NCBI RefSeq assembly: GCF_023101765.2
Contig: NC_064219.1
Coordinates: 9,031,774 to 9,095,773 of the forward strand
Direction of reading: 5' to 3'
Length of the DNA: 64,000 bases
Source of the DNA: Spodoptera frugiperda
Lineage: Eukaryota; Arthropoda; Insecta; Lepidoptera; Noctuidae
Shown here: positions 11,001-21,256 of the stretch, piece after piece
How positions within the stretch are numbered: the first letter of the stretch is position 1
Layout of the letters: every line of letters starts with the position of its first letter
Notes under the pieces: model-generated
What the model was told of the DNA's origin: nothing
Seen by the model: only the letters and a program-made list of their open reading frames with translations
The model's database searches: none
Position numbers and translations under genes: made by a program

Positions 11001-12406
11001 ATATCTAGTGTATTTGTATTAGTATCCAGTTTTTCGAATTTTATGTATGTAATCTTCTGCTTGGGCAAATATAGGTCCTATATTGAGATCAATCACACTA
11101 CTAGATAGTATAGCCTTTTTGAGGCGCGGAAATTATCTAATGACTTCTCCCGCCTTGGGTGACGCGAGAGGGAGTGTGAGACTTATACTGACTAAAAACC
11201 ACCCCGTTCCTGCTCCTGCTTTAAACCGGAGCCCCGGTAACTTTTTGCGTTTACCGCAGTTCCGGATCAGCAAATAGCCCTAAATCACAAAAATATGCAT
11301 CTAAAGACCTTTCGATGTATTTCCAGGAAATCCAAAAAGCTGAAGTGACAGAGAGAGAGAAGGAAGCTGAGATCGATCCTCTCGCTCCATACCTCGCTCG
11401 TATGTTCGGTTCGGGACATGGCACAGGCTCTCAAATGTCCGTGAAGGAAGCTACGCTGATCAGAGAACAGTGCATCAACGACTTCAAAGCCAAACAGCTA
11501 ATCAGACAGAATTTGGTGCAAGAGAGATTTGATAAGGTATTATTATCATTTAGAAGCCTTCAATGTAGGTCATATTTATAATTCGTTGTTTTACCTAGCA
11601 ACGCCCTTGTAATTTCTCTAATTTTGTGGGTGTCCATGGGATCGCTAATCGCTTATCGTGATCCATCTGCTTGTAGCCCTCTATCCTATAAAAACAGTTT
11701 TACCTTAGTTTCAGATTTCGTTTTTAGTTGTTTTACAGTATCTTTTAGAAATATTATTGTACTTCGAGTTAGATGTATCGTAGTAAGCCTTTAGGTGTCG
11801 TCCTATCCAGCAATTAATTGTGTCCTATTGAATTTGCGTTAATTTTTCAGTTCAATGCTGAATACAAAACGAAGAGGCTCTGGTATTTGGCCAACCAGTT
11901 CATCCTCACGCCAGAAAAGGAGAGCGCTTACTTCACTGCGAGGTATGTATACTATCAATAAAATTTCAAGTAAAAATTGAATTTCATTCTCAAAATTTTA
12001 CTCAGTTCTCATACATATAGACACGTCTTTTGATTTTGATCCACAAAGGGATTTTAATTGGCAACAAGCATTTTTTAATGTAGCACCCACTTTTAAACGG
12101 CATACATAACCTAAGGGTAGGCAGAGACTATGGGACAATTTAATTGCCATTGACTCAGGCGATGCAGGCGTTCCAGCGAACTAATCAACGTAAAATACAT
12201 TCCTAATAAGTATTTACCTCATTCACAGTGCGGAACTATCGTTCAAAGTACATGCATTGGAGGTGAGGCTGACGCGCCACCGAGACTTATCCGGCCCTAG
12301 ATTCAGGGCCCTGCTGGACTACCTGGACAAACACCCGCTACTCCAGGAGTACAACAGAGCGACATACCTTCACCACCGAAATGAAAGGGACAGAAAAGGA
12401 TATTGA
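5045..12406 (+). CDS. DRC7: Dynein regulatory complex subunit 7 (CCDC135/lobo), 5'-partial
   Basis: Twelve exons are read in phase: 5045-5239, 5722-5883, 6445-6630, 7134-7347, 7985-8132, 8554-8663, 9372-9519, 9914-10190, 10676-10897, 11327-11536, 11851-11942 and 12229-12406 (713 codons plus TGA). The product matches DRC7 over its middle and C-terminus: the LIGAGYDAY stretch of the transglutaminase-like region (first exon), a WVLVL..FIEP block, MPFSWVEKL, and a charged helical C-terminus with DPLAPYLARM and LTPEKE. Vertebrate DRC7 is about 870 residues, so roughly the first 200 are missing and probably encoded upstream. DRC7 belongs to the nexin-dynein regulatory complex of motile axonemes; the fly homologue (lobo) acts in sperm. 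The vertebrate NCF cysteine aligns with NPF here. The gene is convergent with FRMD8. Confidence 0.93.
5890..6065 (-). repeat. Repeat family E (TCAAAGTC-tailed), reverse copy
   Basis: It starts at GTCAAAGTCAAATC, with TTTATTCCAATTAAA and the GAAACGTCAA landmark, and runs into a TCAGTCAGTGAAG block. In forward orientation the family ends with a TTTGAC microsatellite tail, as at 27820-27950 and 55640-55795. It lies in a DRC7 intron just after the exon ending at 5883. The tail suggests a retroposon 3' end; the parent element is not recognised. Confidence 0.6.
6308..6410 (+). repeat. Repeat family C (SINE-like) truncated copy
   Basis: A T-run is followed by GTCATCCAATGACTTCTCCCG, GGCGAGGCGA and CAGGGAGCGTCAGA. 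It is truncated and lies just upstream of the DRC7 exon that starts at 6445. Confidence 0.65.
7490..7625 (-). repeat. Repeat family E, reverse copy
   Basis: The order of landmarks is the same as at 5890: GTCAACGTCAAAAGC, TTTATTCCAACTAAA, GAAATGTCAAC and GTCAGTCCGTCCGTCAG. It lies inside a DRC7 intron. Confidence 0.6.
8165..8345 (-). mobile_element. Partial copy of the TA-flanked MITE
   Basis: The stretch GTATTTGTAAAGAGTGTTCAA followed by AGCTCAAAGA and TTGTCAGC matches the central part of 14163-14550 in the same orientation. Both ends are missing or diverged. It lies in the DRC7 intron between 8132 and 8554. Confidence 0.65.
8420..8517 (-). repeat. tRNA-derived SINE (family B), 3' part only
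   Basis: The order is GTGCGTTTGCAAACA, CAAGTTCACATACACATGAC, ACCCGAAACAAC and GGATCACACAAAGAGTTGCT, then an end at CCGTGCAG. The tRNA-like head is absent. Confidence 0.7.
8685..8870 (+). repeat. Dispersed repeat (CTGACCCGGCAAACGTTGTT type)
   Basis: It begins CTGACCCGGCAAACGTTGTT and continues with an AAAATCGGTAAAGCCGTTTC block, a layout common in moth introns. The element class is uncertain. There is no open frame. Confidence 0.5.
9025..9335 (+). repeat. SINE-like repeat family G
   Basis: The copy has GGAGTTCAATTCTCAGAGCC (a B-box-like core), a TGGCAATAGGCTCACCACC block, GGTGTGCATTGTACAG and CTCTGCCTACCCC, and ends near the DRC7 acceptor at 9371. A reverse copy lies at 45705-45835 and a short remnant near 56455. 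tRNA ancestry is suggested only by the TTCAA core. Confidence 0.55.
10365..10530 (-). repeat. Repeat family A, reverse truncated copy
   Basis: The reverse complement carries TCACACAACG, GGTTACCGGAGGCCCAATT and the GTGTTTTGG block, ending at TGGTAAGCAATT. It lies in the DRC7 intron before the exon at 10676. Confidence 0.7.
11115..11280 (+). repeat. Repeat family C (SINE-like) copy
   Basis: The order is TTTTTGAGGCGCGGAAATT, ATGACTTCTCCCGCCTTGGG, GAGAGGGAGTGTGAGAC, ACTAAAAACCACCCCGTTCC, then CCGGAGCCCCGGTAAC. It is nearly full length and forward, in a DRC7 intron. Confidence 0.75.
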
Positions 12407-13258
12407 ATAACTACTAGCACACCTGGCGAACTCCGTTTCGCCACCAATGATTTTCCCATTTTCCTGCTTTTCTCTTGAAGTTTTCCCGAATTTTCTTTGC
12501 CTAATAAACCTAACGGAGTCTGAGATATTTCCAACGAATGCAAAACTGTGGAAATCAGTTCGAGCGTTCTGGAGTTTTAGCGTCAGGAAGGAAAACCCGA
12601 CTTATTTTTATATAATAGTAATAGTTGGCATAACTTGGCCCTTAATTAATTAAGGTGTACACATAAAACTATACAAAACCAGTATAAATTGAACCGTCGA
12701 ATATTCGAAAAGATTATATTAAGTGAGACCATGTAAACTGGTAATGTATAGCCGCGTGTGTACATCTTACTCACGTAGCTGAAAAGTCGTTATGTGTACG
12801 ACGCTTAACGAGTGCGTCACCATGCGTGTTGCTCGTGATCATGGGCCCTTAGTGTGGCTTGAAATTAGTCGAGTAATCTCGTTGTACAGTTGTCGGAGTA
12901 ACTAGACCGTACAGCCTTAGTACAGAGTGCATTATACAGAGTAACCTTGTCGTTCTACGTGGAAGACTAAGAGGAGGCCTTTGTTTAACAGTGGACGTCT
13001 CTTGGCTGATGATGATGATAAAACCTAAAATAATATCTCACGGTAGTTATAGTACAAAATCTTCAACTGTTGAGGCTGTCTTTTTGAAGCCCCTTCAAAT
13101 GCGAAACCGTAGCTAAGGCCCACACCTAGCAATCATACGGCACTATGCGTATATGTACGACGTTATGTTTTTATATTTTATTATAATAGCACTTATAGTT
13201 ATAAATAATTATGTTATTCATTTTATCTTTATTGGATTTCTAACATTAAAACACATTT

Positions 13259-13264
13259 AATAAA
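13259..13264 (+). terminator. Candidate poly(A) signal for DRC7
   Basis: This AATAAA lies about 850 bases after the DRC7 stop and is followed within 10 bases by a G-rich stretch. Other AT-rich signals cannot be excluded. Confidence 0.35.
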
Positions 13265-14162
13265 AATGGGGGATTTTATTTACAATTTACAACAACTTTA
13301 TGACATTTACATACAAATTTTATAATTATAACTTGGTTTTATTTATCGATCAGACCCGTAACTCTCAGTTTTTGATCACTAGGTATTTTAAGTAGGTACC
13401 TATATTTACTTATTATAGAATATCTAGATATTATAAATGTGCGTCTTCATAAAACCACACTTTCCATATTTACAAACACAATATCTATACTTCCATTACG
13501 CAATTCAAATTGACATACATACATAAACAGCAAATAAATGTGTTTGGCTGAAATTATTTCCTCCAATTTATAAATAAGAGAGATAAAGGGCAGTCCTTAC
13601 TTTGCGTAATGAGATTCACAATTAACCCAAACAAAACTGGGAACGACGACTTGTTAGTTGAAGACCCTGGCTCATAACTGTAGTTCACTGACTAAGTTCC
13701 GAGATGTTAACTCATAAAAAAGTCGTCCCTGTATAGGCATATCTGCCCAAGATACACCAGAGCCTCTAGCCAAATGTCGCTTTGCTTGTCTACAGAGAGA
13801 GTAGAAAACTCAATGTACGGGGATGACACTGACAAGTGTCAAAATTTACGTCAATCCTATACAATTTAGTTTTCTACTCTACAAGTAGACAAGCGCTAAA
13901 AGCCATTTGGCTACAGGCTCTGTACCCTTAACACGAGTTTACTTTTCATTTAACGTAAAACAAACTCGTACTAAGCCTTCGGATATACAAAGCCTAAAAC
14001 AATTTACTCTAGTATAAAATTTAACCTGCTTACATCATCAGCGCCCTAGGTCTGATAATACTGATCTTCTAATCATGTTTCTTCCAACTTTATTATACAG
14101 AAAATACCACCATTTGTGAACACCATCAGTACAACATGATCGAAAAGAAAAAATACTTCATA

Positions 14163-14550
14163 TACAGTATGGAGATCACTCATATGATTTAAATGAAACT
14201 ACAAGTAGTACTCATCAATAATGAAATTAATCAAGTTTAAAATTCTGTGTGAACAGCTCCATGTGCCATGACCACAGAAAATCTGTAATGTTGTAGGCTG
14301 TTATAATTTGTAAAGAACCGTATTTGTAAAGAGTGTTCAAATTAGCTCAAAGAAAATAATTAACTTATTGGCTTAACTACTGGGTCTATTTCGCCTATTT
14401 TTTATTTCAGTGTTCAAATTAGCTCAAAGAAATAATGCACTTTTTGGCTTAACTACTGGGTCTATTTCGCAATTTTTTCGTATATTGTCAGCCAAGATGA
14501 TAACAAATATGTGGTTTAAATTAAGTCATAAGAGGTTTCTCCATACGGTA
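14163..14550 (-). mobile_element. TA-flanked MITE, copy 2, with internal tandem duplication
   Basis: Ends are TACAGTATGGAG at 14163 and CTCCATACGGTA ending at 14550, with TA on each side (14161-14162, 14551-14552). It is the inverse of 3319-3708. About 78 bases (GTGTTCAAATTAGCTCAAAG through CTATTTCGC) occur twice in tandem, starting near 14333 and 14411. Confidence 0.75.
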
Positions 14551-14607
14551 TACTTACAAAATGCAGTTAGACTATTATATATTACATTTTTCTAAATCCC
14601 TTCCATT

Positions 14608-17600
14608 CTAATGCTTAGGTAATATCCATGAAGGGCGTGGATAATTCAGGTCTGTATTCCAATCTCCAGCTCCACCTAATAGATTTCCTCTGCCGTCATG
14701 CGTAGCTAGAGCTAAACGAGATAGCTTGTTGGCTAGTCTTCTTTGAGGAGAATCTGGTCTTGATAGCGGAGGAAGGGATATGCTGCCAGAATCTGGAAAT
14801 AGAGAGGCTTTGTGGGATTTAAAGACGTCTATAATACTAGGGAACATGTTCAGATTTTGTGAACATCATAAAATGTGTATCGACGAGTATCAGTGGGCTT
14901 AAGCGTGGGAGAGCCATGCTTCGGCAGGAATGGGCCGTCTCGACCGAAGTTATACGGCCTCACAGAAAACCGACGTGAAACAAAGCTTGTGGGGTGTTTC
15001 GTTGTGTGAGTGAGGTTACCGGAGACCCAATTACCCCCCTTCCCAATCTTCCCAATCCCCAACAATTCATCAACCCGATTGATACCGGTTCATTAACCCG
15101 CACAATTTCTTCGGTTTTTGGTTTAATGTATTTTTTCTTTCAAGAAGCTTTGCCCCACATTAGTATTCTGGTAGTCGGTAGCCTAGCCACCGCACCAATC
15201 GTGCAGTCGTGCCAATGTACCTACCTATTACAGTTTTTCTATTTTGGTAATGGCTAAACATATTATATAGTATTATGTTAAATCGCAACATACCGGAATG
15301 GTAATCGTAGTTAGCGTGATCACTCGGCGTCTCCTGCCCGAGTCGCTTGCGGTACTCGCCCGCGAAGTGTTCAATGAGTGTGTCCATCATTATAGCTTGT
15401 TTTGAGAATACCTGAAATACATTTGTATTTCGATATTATGTTAATCCTAAATTAATCTTAAATTAATGTTATTTTTTTAATAATTATGATTTAAATTTAT
15501 GTTTTGAAAAATTATGACTTAAACTAATGTTTTAAATTAATTATGATACTTAAATTTAATGAAAAACAATAATAATACGATACGATACTATAATATAATA
15601 AATTAATAATATAATGTAATGATGATGATAATGATATAAATGTAACGATAATATAATGATGATAATGGCTGGAAAATTTATGGTCCTAATACGTCTGAAA
15701 TAAAAAGATTTTATTTTTTTATTTTAATCCAAATGAAAACGAAATGACATTAAAATCTTTATTTTTATAATAACTATCGTGAGACATACTAAATTAAATA
15801 AAAATTATGGTTTTCTCACATACATTAATGAAGAAAAGCTCTACTAGTTTCGAATCAGAAAGGGACTCTTCATCATGAGCGGCATGCGCAGACGGGGGTG
15901 CTCCTGCTTTGTTCTCATGGATTATGAATCCCACTGTGACTCGAAACTAGTAGAGCTTTTCTCCATAATTGTACGTAAGTAAACCAAGACAGTAAAAACA
16001 TTTGCATACGTAAATACTAAGATTGGTTGTTACCTGTAAAATTTTTGAGACACGGAGTCCATTTTCTACCACCATAAACTGCAGGAAAAGACATGGTAAA
16101 CAATCCTCGCCGTCGTCTGAAGGTAGACCGAAGTCCCAGGACAACTCTTCGTAGAGAAGCCCCAGTAATACCGTCTGTAAGGTAAGAAGTATTGTTGATA
16201 ATAATATATTTTTTTAAAAAAAAAAAAAACATTGCCTCAAACTAGGATTTTCTCTTGTATCGTGTGTGCGTTTACAAACATACAAGTTCACATACACATA
16301 ACACCCGAAACAACAATTTGTGGATCACATAAAGGGATCTTGCGTACGGGAATCGAATCTGCTACATCGTGCAGTTAGGAAGAAATATGTGCAGTAATGA
16401 AGTATGGGGATGCTTTGCAGATCGATCATCAAATTTAAAAAAATATATATGTTGTTAAATGGTTGAAGCTCTGATTATCTCATGATAAAAAACAAATATT
16501 CTGAAATAGTACTTACCTATGCCGTATTAACCGAATTCTAAGCTAAGTAGATCCTGAAATATGTTATTAAATGGGGAGACCTCTATTTATCTCATGATAA
16601 ATAAAAAGTATTCTGAAGAATTAGTTACTGACCTATAACCACATTAACCGAATTCTAAATTAAGTAGATGTTATAAGGAAAGTAAATACTCACGCTTTCA
16701 GTATCATCGATGACGTAGACTCCGTTGGAGTTTACAGCAACGAGCACTGGGATGTCTTCATGGGTGAGCAAGCTGGTGAGACTCCGCACTGGCTGCTCGA
16801 TCTGGCCTTGGAAGAACGCCGCTCTAAGGGTAAAAGAAAATAGTTTATAAACATTATTCAAATCACGTTTGTTTTAAATAAACCATCGAAAAATGTACAC
16901 CCATTTTACAATGAATCCCAAAATTCATATGAATTTACTAAAAATCACGGTTTACTCACGTATATTAATGGAGTAAAACTCTATTAGTTTCTAGTCACAG
17001 AGGACAAAGTAGGAGCAGCCGCGTCTGTGCACGCTGCTCATTACGAAGAGTCCCTCTGTGACTCGAAACTAGTAGAGCTTTTCTCCATTAATGTACATAA
17101 GTAAACCGTGATTTTTAGTTAATTTAGTATGTCTCACGATAGTGATTATAAAAATTGGTATGAATAGGTATCAGGCTTAAATAAAAAAAGAACATATCGT
17201 TTAGCGTGTCTGGTGTATCCTGTTTAAAAAGGAGAATAAGTATTCATTCCGTCAAGAAAAGAGCATACTCCTTTTTAAAAAGACCGGCAACGCACCTGTG
17301 ACTCCTCTGGTGTTGCGGGTGTCCATGGGCGGCGCTGATCGCTTACCATCAGGTGACGCGTTTGCTCGTTTGCCTCCTATTCCATAAAAAAGCAGTACAA
17401 TTGCACTAACTAGGTAGTAGTAACTGACCCGTAGGTAGGTAATGTCCTAGTGTGCGCGAGGTACTTGTGTCTCAGTTTCCGCGGCGGCGCGGCGGGCGGG
17501 CGCTGCGCCTGCTCCAGCAGCCGCGCCTCGGGGCTGCCCTTGCGGCCCGCCGGCAGCAGCGCGGCCCAGCGACCCGACCGCGCGTGTTTTGGTAAGTACT

Positions 17601-20578
17601 TGTCCTGCTGTGCCCTGAAGAGAAAAGTTTTATGGTTAAACCAAAAGAGAATGAGAAATATTGTTGAAAAAATTGTTAAAATTAAAGTTAAATAGAAGCA
17701 TACAATCATTCAGGTCTGCCCAACCAGTTGGTTTTTTTGTGAAATTACGTAATGGAGCGTAGGTCCTGCTCCTGCTCTTATAGCAGGAAACCCGGTAAAC
17801 CCGCTATGTAGTCCGTACCTCCGGAGCGTATGGTGTCTTATTTTATTTTTCCATTTTAAACTTCAAACACTTAGGTACTATTAACTTGAGTATTACTTAA
17901 CAACTGTATTCTACAACTTACCTGAAAAACCTCGCCGTGTGTCGATGTGGATCGTACGGTCCAAGCTGTATCCTAGCTTGTAGGCCTCCCAGCATGACGG
18001 CCTGGGCACTCTCGAGAGGATACCTCCCGGTGACTACATTGTGACGAGCCTCTTCGTACAGCAACTCTTGGATTCGAGAGTCCCTGGAACGAAAGGTGTA
18101 ATTACTTTTAGTTAGATCTATACATACTTAAAAAGCATGCAAGATAGAGACGAACGAGAAGTTCGTTAATACTTTGAATGTTGCACTTTTTATCGTTCTG
18201 TATCTTCGTTTGTTGAAATGGCTGGCTGATCGGTTGCTGTGCAAAGCCACGGTTTCGATTCAAACGGCCCACATTAAACGAAAAATGTTAATGGATTTTC
18301 TTTAAATCTTCCACTAATCGTCTCCAATCTCAGAATTCGTAAGTTTTTTGAATTATCTTACTAATATCATAAATGAAAATATTAATTGTAAGTTTGTGTG
18401 TATGTTTGTCAATCACGTCAAAATGGCTGCAGGGATCGGGATGAAATTTGGAACACGGGTAGATTATGGTCTGGAATTACACAGATTACACTCTTTATCC
18501 CACGGGACCGCGGGTGAAGCCGCTGGCAGAAGCTATAGTAGAATATATTTAGAAGAAACTTACTTAATTCCTTCTTCTAAATGTTTAGGAAAGAACACGT
18601 TCCTCTGTAGTCGCAACACGGGCTGGTCGCGATTGAGTCTCGACTCCGAAGCGTGGCCGTACCGATGTACCAACTTCTGCCAGTTCGCCCAGAACCTCCA
18701 CGGACAATGGTGAGGTTTTAGCTGGATTTCTGAAACAGTGAAATTCATGTTTAAAAATACGGCTTAAAAGAGGGAATATTATACTGCCGAAAATACCAAA
18801 ACATATAAAAAATTTAAACGCGAGAATAAGTATTTCGTATTTTAATTACTCGTAACTACACTAGAAAACATCTTAATGTAAAAATGGGGTCTACATTAGG
18901 TAATTACTCATTTTATCAATACACCACAGTTCAGTAGTGGATGATGACTTCATCTATTCAGTAGTTGATTACACTTACCTAACAAAGGACTGCACATCCA
19001 CAAAGCGAAAACATTAGCAGCTAAACTTCTAGTGCTCGGCTGCGAGAGGCCCAACTCCTCAGTAGCCAGCAGGGCATTGAGGAACCGTGCCGCAGTCACA
19101 TGTGACGGTATTTCTTCAGAGCTCATCTCCATCATGATTGCAGTACGAGACATCAGGTAGATACAGGTGACGGGGTTCGAGGAGACTGTTGATGAAGATG
19201 CTGTACTGCCTGATGAACCTGGTCAAAGCATTATGCTATGAGATTCAAGTGTGGGAGAGCCATGCTTCAGCACGAATGGGCCGGCTCGACCGGAGTGATA
19301 CCACGGCCTCACAGAAAACCGACGTGAAACAACGCTTGCGTTATGTTTCGTTGTGTGAGTGAGGTTACCAGAGGCTCAATTACCCCCCTTCCCAATCCCC
19401 GATTCCCCAACAACCCTTAAATTCCTAACCCCTAAAAGCCGGCAACGTACTTGTAACGCCTCTGGTGTTTCAAGTGTCCATGGGCGGCGGAGATTGCTTA
19501 CTATATATTACTATACTATATGTATATTACTGGTGCAATACGTCTGCTCGTCTACGTGTTTCATAAAAAGAGTATTTTTAGGTGTCTCTTTTAAAAGATA
19601 TTTGTTAGTCAGACCTGGTAATGGCGGAGATATGGCACTGGAGGAGCTGCCTCCACTGGTAATGGGTTCTGTAGTACTGAACGAACCCGCGGCGATACTG
19701 CTGGACCCAGTCTGGTTGGAGCAGCTACTGAGGTTCGATCCTGTAAAGGGCATGACGTTTACGTATAGTAACACGTTCAAGAGATCGACACGTTTAACCG
19801 AACAATACTGTTCAGCTTTACAGTGCTAATATTTGAATGTAAATCGAATAATTATTTAATAGCCGTTACAGTGTATTTCATGTATGATATCTATAAGTAA
19901 CATTAAGTATAGAATTCGCAAAATTTCAACTTGATTTCAAGATTAAGCGTATTTTTTTAAATTGTCTACATATTATGTATTTCATAAAATAAAATGATTT
20001 TTCTCTGGCCAGTTGGCCAGATTGCCAGTTGGCCAGATTGCCAGTTGGCCAAATTAGTTAATTTACATTTTAATGCGAGACTGGCACTCCAATATTCGGA
20101 CTTACCCATGACACTTTTCTCAAGTGAATCGGAACTGTTGCTCTCTTTAGAGTCGGGCTGCAAAGGTTTGTGAGGGTCATGTTTGTCCCAGTCGCTGTGG
20201 CGGCCTAGTGGACTATAGGACAGGTGCGGTAATCTCTGGGACACCGAGTAGAGGTGCGCATTCACCTCCGCCTGCAACTTCTGACTTTGGACACTGTAGT
20301 ACTCTTCACGGGACCTGAATTCACTGAAAGAAATAATGGGACATAAATTATGGTCAAATGGTATAGCTTAAATTAAATTAATTACTGTTAAATAAAAGGT
20401 AGTCGTAGTAAATAAAGCTGGTAAGTTATTAATGTTCTGCCACTTACTTGTATTGATATTCAGCTTGCATGGGATATCCACGCCTCGAATAATCCACAGG
20501 TATTATTGTGATATAATTTCCACTGTTCTGGACATTTGGATTTTCTCCGTAAGCGCCCATGTCAGATTGATGTTCCAT
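14608..20578 (-). CDS. FRMD8: FERM domain-containing protein 8 (bili homologue)
   Basis: Eleven exons on the reverse strand: 20578-20448, 20323-20106, 19740-19615, 19218-18979, 18729-18564, 18083-17922, 17614-17429, 16823-16694, 16174-16034, 15411-15294 and 14828-14608 (612 codons plus stop). The N-terminal ~160 residues are Ser/Gln/Tyr-rich and not conserved. The FERM region (about 165-530) carries VFALWMCSPLLEIQLKP, NVFFPKH, LLYEEARHNV, RIQLGPY, AAFFQGQIEQP and LLYEELSWDF, in the same order as vertebrate FRMD8. The C-terminal tail is basic and Ser-rich. FRMD8 binds iRhoms and stabilises the iRhom-ADAM17 sheddase complex at the cell surface; fly bili modulates Wnt signalling. The exon ending at 19615 uses a weak GTCTGA donor. 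The gene is head to head with SAYSD1. Confidence 0.93.
14895..15065 (+). repeat. Repeat family A, truncated copy
   Basis: It runs from GTGGGAGAGCCATGCTTCGG through the CACAGAAAACCGACG landmark to CAATCTTCCCAATCC, and lacks the usual 3' half. It lies in the last FRMD8 intron. Adjacent 15115-15180 holds a scrap resembling the tail of the family B SINE. Confidence 0.75.
15460..15720. repeat. AT-rich low-complexity tract
   Basis: Degenerate runs of TAATGATAATG, TTAAATTA and ATAATATAATG fill part of FRMD8 intron 9. There is no open frame. Confidence 0.7.
15765..15980 (+). mobile_element. Palindromic MITE (family D) copy
   Basis: It opens with an ATAACTATCGTGAGACATAC block, then two inverted arms: TTAATGAAGAAAAGCTCTAC (about 15825) and GTAGAGCTTTTCTCCATAAT (about 15950), around a GC-richer centre. 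It lies in FRMD8 intron 9. It is the same family as 16938-17118 but carries the outer left end instead of the right. Confidence 0.7.
16225..16376 (-). repeat. tRNA-derived SINE (family B), reverse copy
   Basis: The copy has an A-run, GTGTGCGTTTACAAACATAC, ACCCGAAACAACAATTTGTG, GGATCACAT and a reverse B-box (GGGAATCGAATC). The tRNA head is truncated after the B-box. It lies in FRMD8 intron 8. Confidence 0.7.
16938..17118 (+). mobile_element. Palindromic MITE (family D), full copy
   Basis: The outer arms are exact for 18 bases (16938-16955 and 17101-17118) and similar for about 65 bases inward, both reaching a CACAGAGG motif. The right flank carries TTAATTTAGTATGTCTCACG, the inverse of the left end seen at 15765. 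It is non-coding and lies in FRMD8 intron 7. Confidence 0.8.
17280..17395 (+). repeat. Repeat family A, 3' half
   Basis: It runs from ACCGGCAACGCACC through GTGTCCATGGGCGGCGC and CATCAGGTGACGC to CCATAAAAAA. It lies in the same intron as the MITE at 16938. Confidence 0.75.
18350..18545 (+). repeat. Helitron-like non-autonomous element
   Basis: It starts CTTACTAATATCATAAATG, has ATGGCTGCAGGGATCGGGAT, and ends GCGGGTGAAGCCGCTGGC with AGAAGCTATAGT. It sits only about 20 bases from the FRMD8 exon ending at 18564, immediately downstream of its donor. Confidence 0.55.
19248..19565 (+). repeat. Repeat family A, near full-length copy filling FRMD8 intron 3
   Basis: It spans GTGGGAGAGCCATGCTTCAG to TTTCATAAAAAG and contains every landmark of the family. 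FRMD8 intron 3 is 19219-19614 (396 bp), so about 80% of the intron is this one insertion, placed about 30 bases from the acceptor of the next exon. Confidence 0.85.
20011..20050 (+). repeat. Short tandem repeat, 16 bp unit x 2.5
   Basis: The unit AGTTGGCCAGATTGCC is repeated without mismatch in FRMD8 intron 2. Confidence 0.9.
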
Positions 20579-21256
20579 TTAGCTTATTTTTCCCGATATT
20601 TATTTATTTACTGAAAAACCATTTTCTTCAGTGACTTCCGGCACGACAGGATATCGATCCACACTTCGCGCTCTTGAATTGTGTTGCCATGTGGATGAAA
20701 ATTCTGTTTCCAAAACAGAATCACGGTAAAATATGTATTGACTTGAAATGATTGCCTAGTATTTATTTTGTTTGCGTATATAACAATAGAAATCGGAAAC
20801 ATACCGTGAAACTGCATTAAATATCAATAAAGTCATAAAATCTATCAAACTCATTTAATAATCTGTGGAACAGAGCTATATTTCATTCGTTCATTTTTGG
20901 CACTGACAGCGCAAATGTCAAAAATGGCAACTTGTCACTTGAATTTAATACGTGTTTGTTTTGAAATTAAATTCAATTAATTTCATCTTTAGCTGACGTT
21001 ATAGACCATTATTAGTTTAAAAACAACTATTATATAGCTGTATCTAAATCCCCATAACCTCTTTCATTAATCAACGTAAGTTATGAAGTTAAAACATAGC
21101 CTTTTAATGATCGTAATGAAAACTTTACGTTCGTACTGCTGAAGACTTGTAATTTTGGTTATTTTAGCGTGATATCATCATACATAGTCAATTTACTTAT
21201 CAATCTTTGTTTTCTTATCAGTAGGTACAAATATTCAAACAGCTATCGCAGTGCGG
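20579..21256. promoter_or_regulatory. FRMD8/SAYSD1 head-to-head promoter interval
   Basis: There are 678 bases between the two start codons, so both 5' UTRs and both promoters must lie here. The interval is AT-rich, has no obvious paired TATA boxes and no transposon that I recognise, unlike every other gap in the window. The part near 20890-20950 has a TGGCACTGACAGCGCAAATG stretch. Shared two-way control is inferred from layout only. Confidence 0.55.

Larger units (their letters stand above)
12407..14607. other. Convergent DRC7-FRMD8 interval (3' UTRs, MITE)
   Basis: No further coding exon is seen. The DRC7 3' UTR plausibly runs to an AATAAA at 13259-13264. The fragment around 12840-12895 resembles MITE family D. 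The block 13770-13925 has a rough inverted layout (TCTACAGAGAGAGTAGAAAACT against TTTCTACTCTACAAG). The interval ends in the MITE at 14163-14550, only 57 bases from the FRMD8 stop, so the FRMD8 3' UTR probably contains the MITE. Confidence 0.6.

Noticed and set aside
17450..17695. Forward 81-codon GC-rich frame
   Set aside because: It is the antisense shadow of FRMD8 exon 7 (17614-17429).
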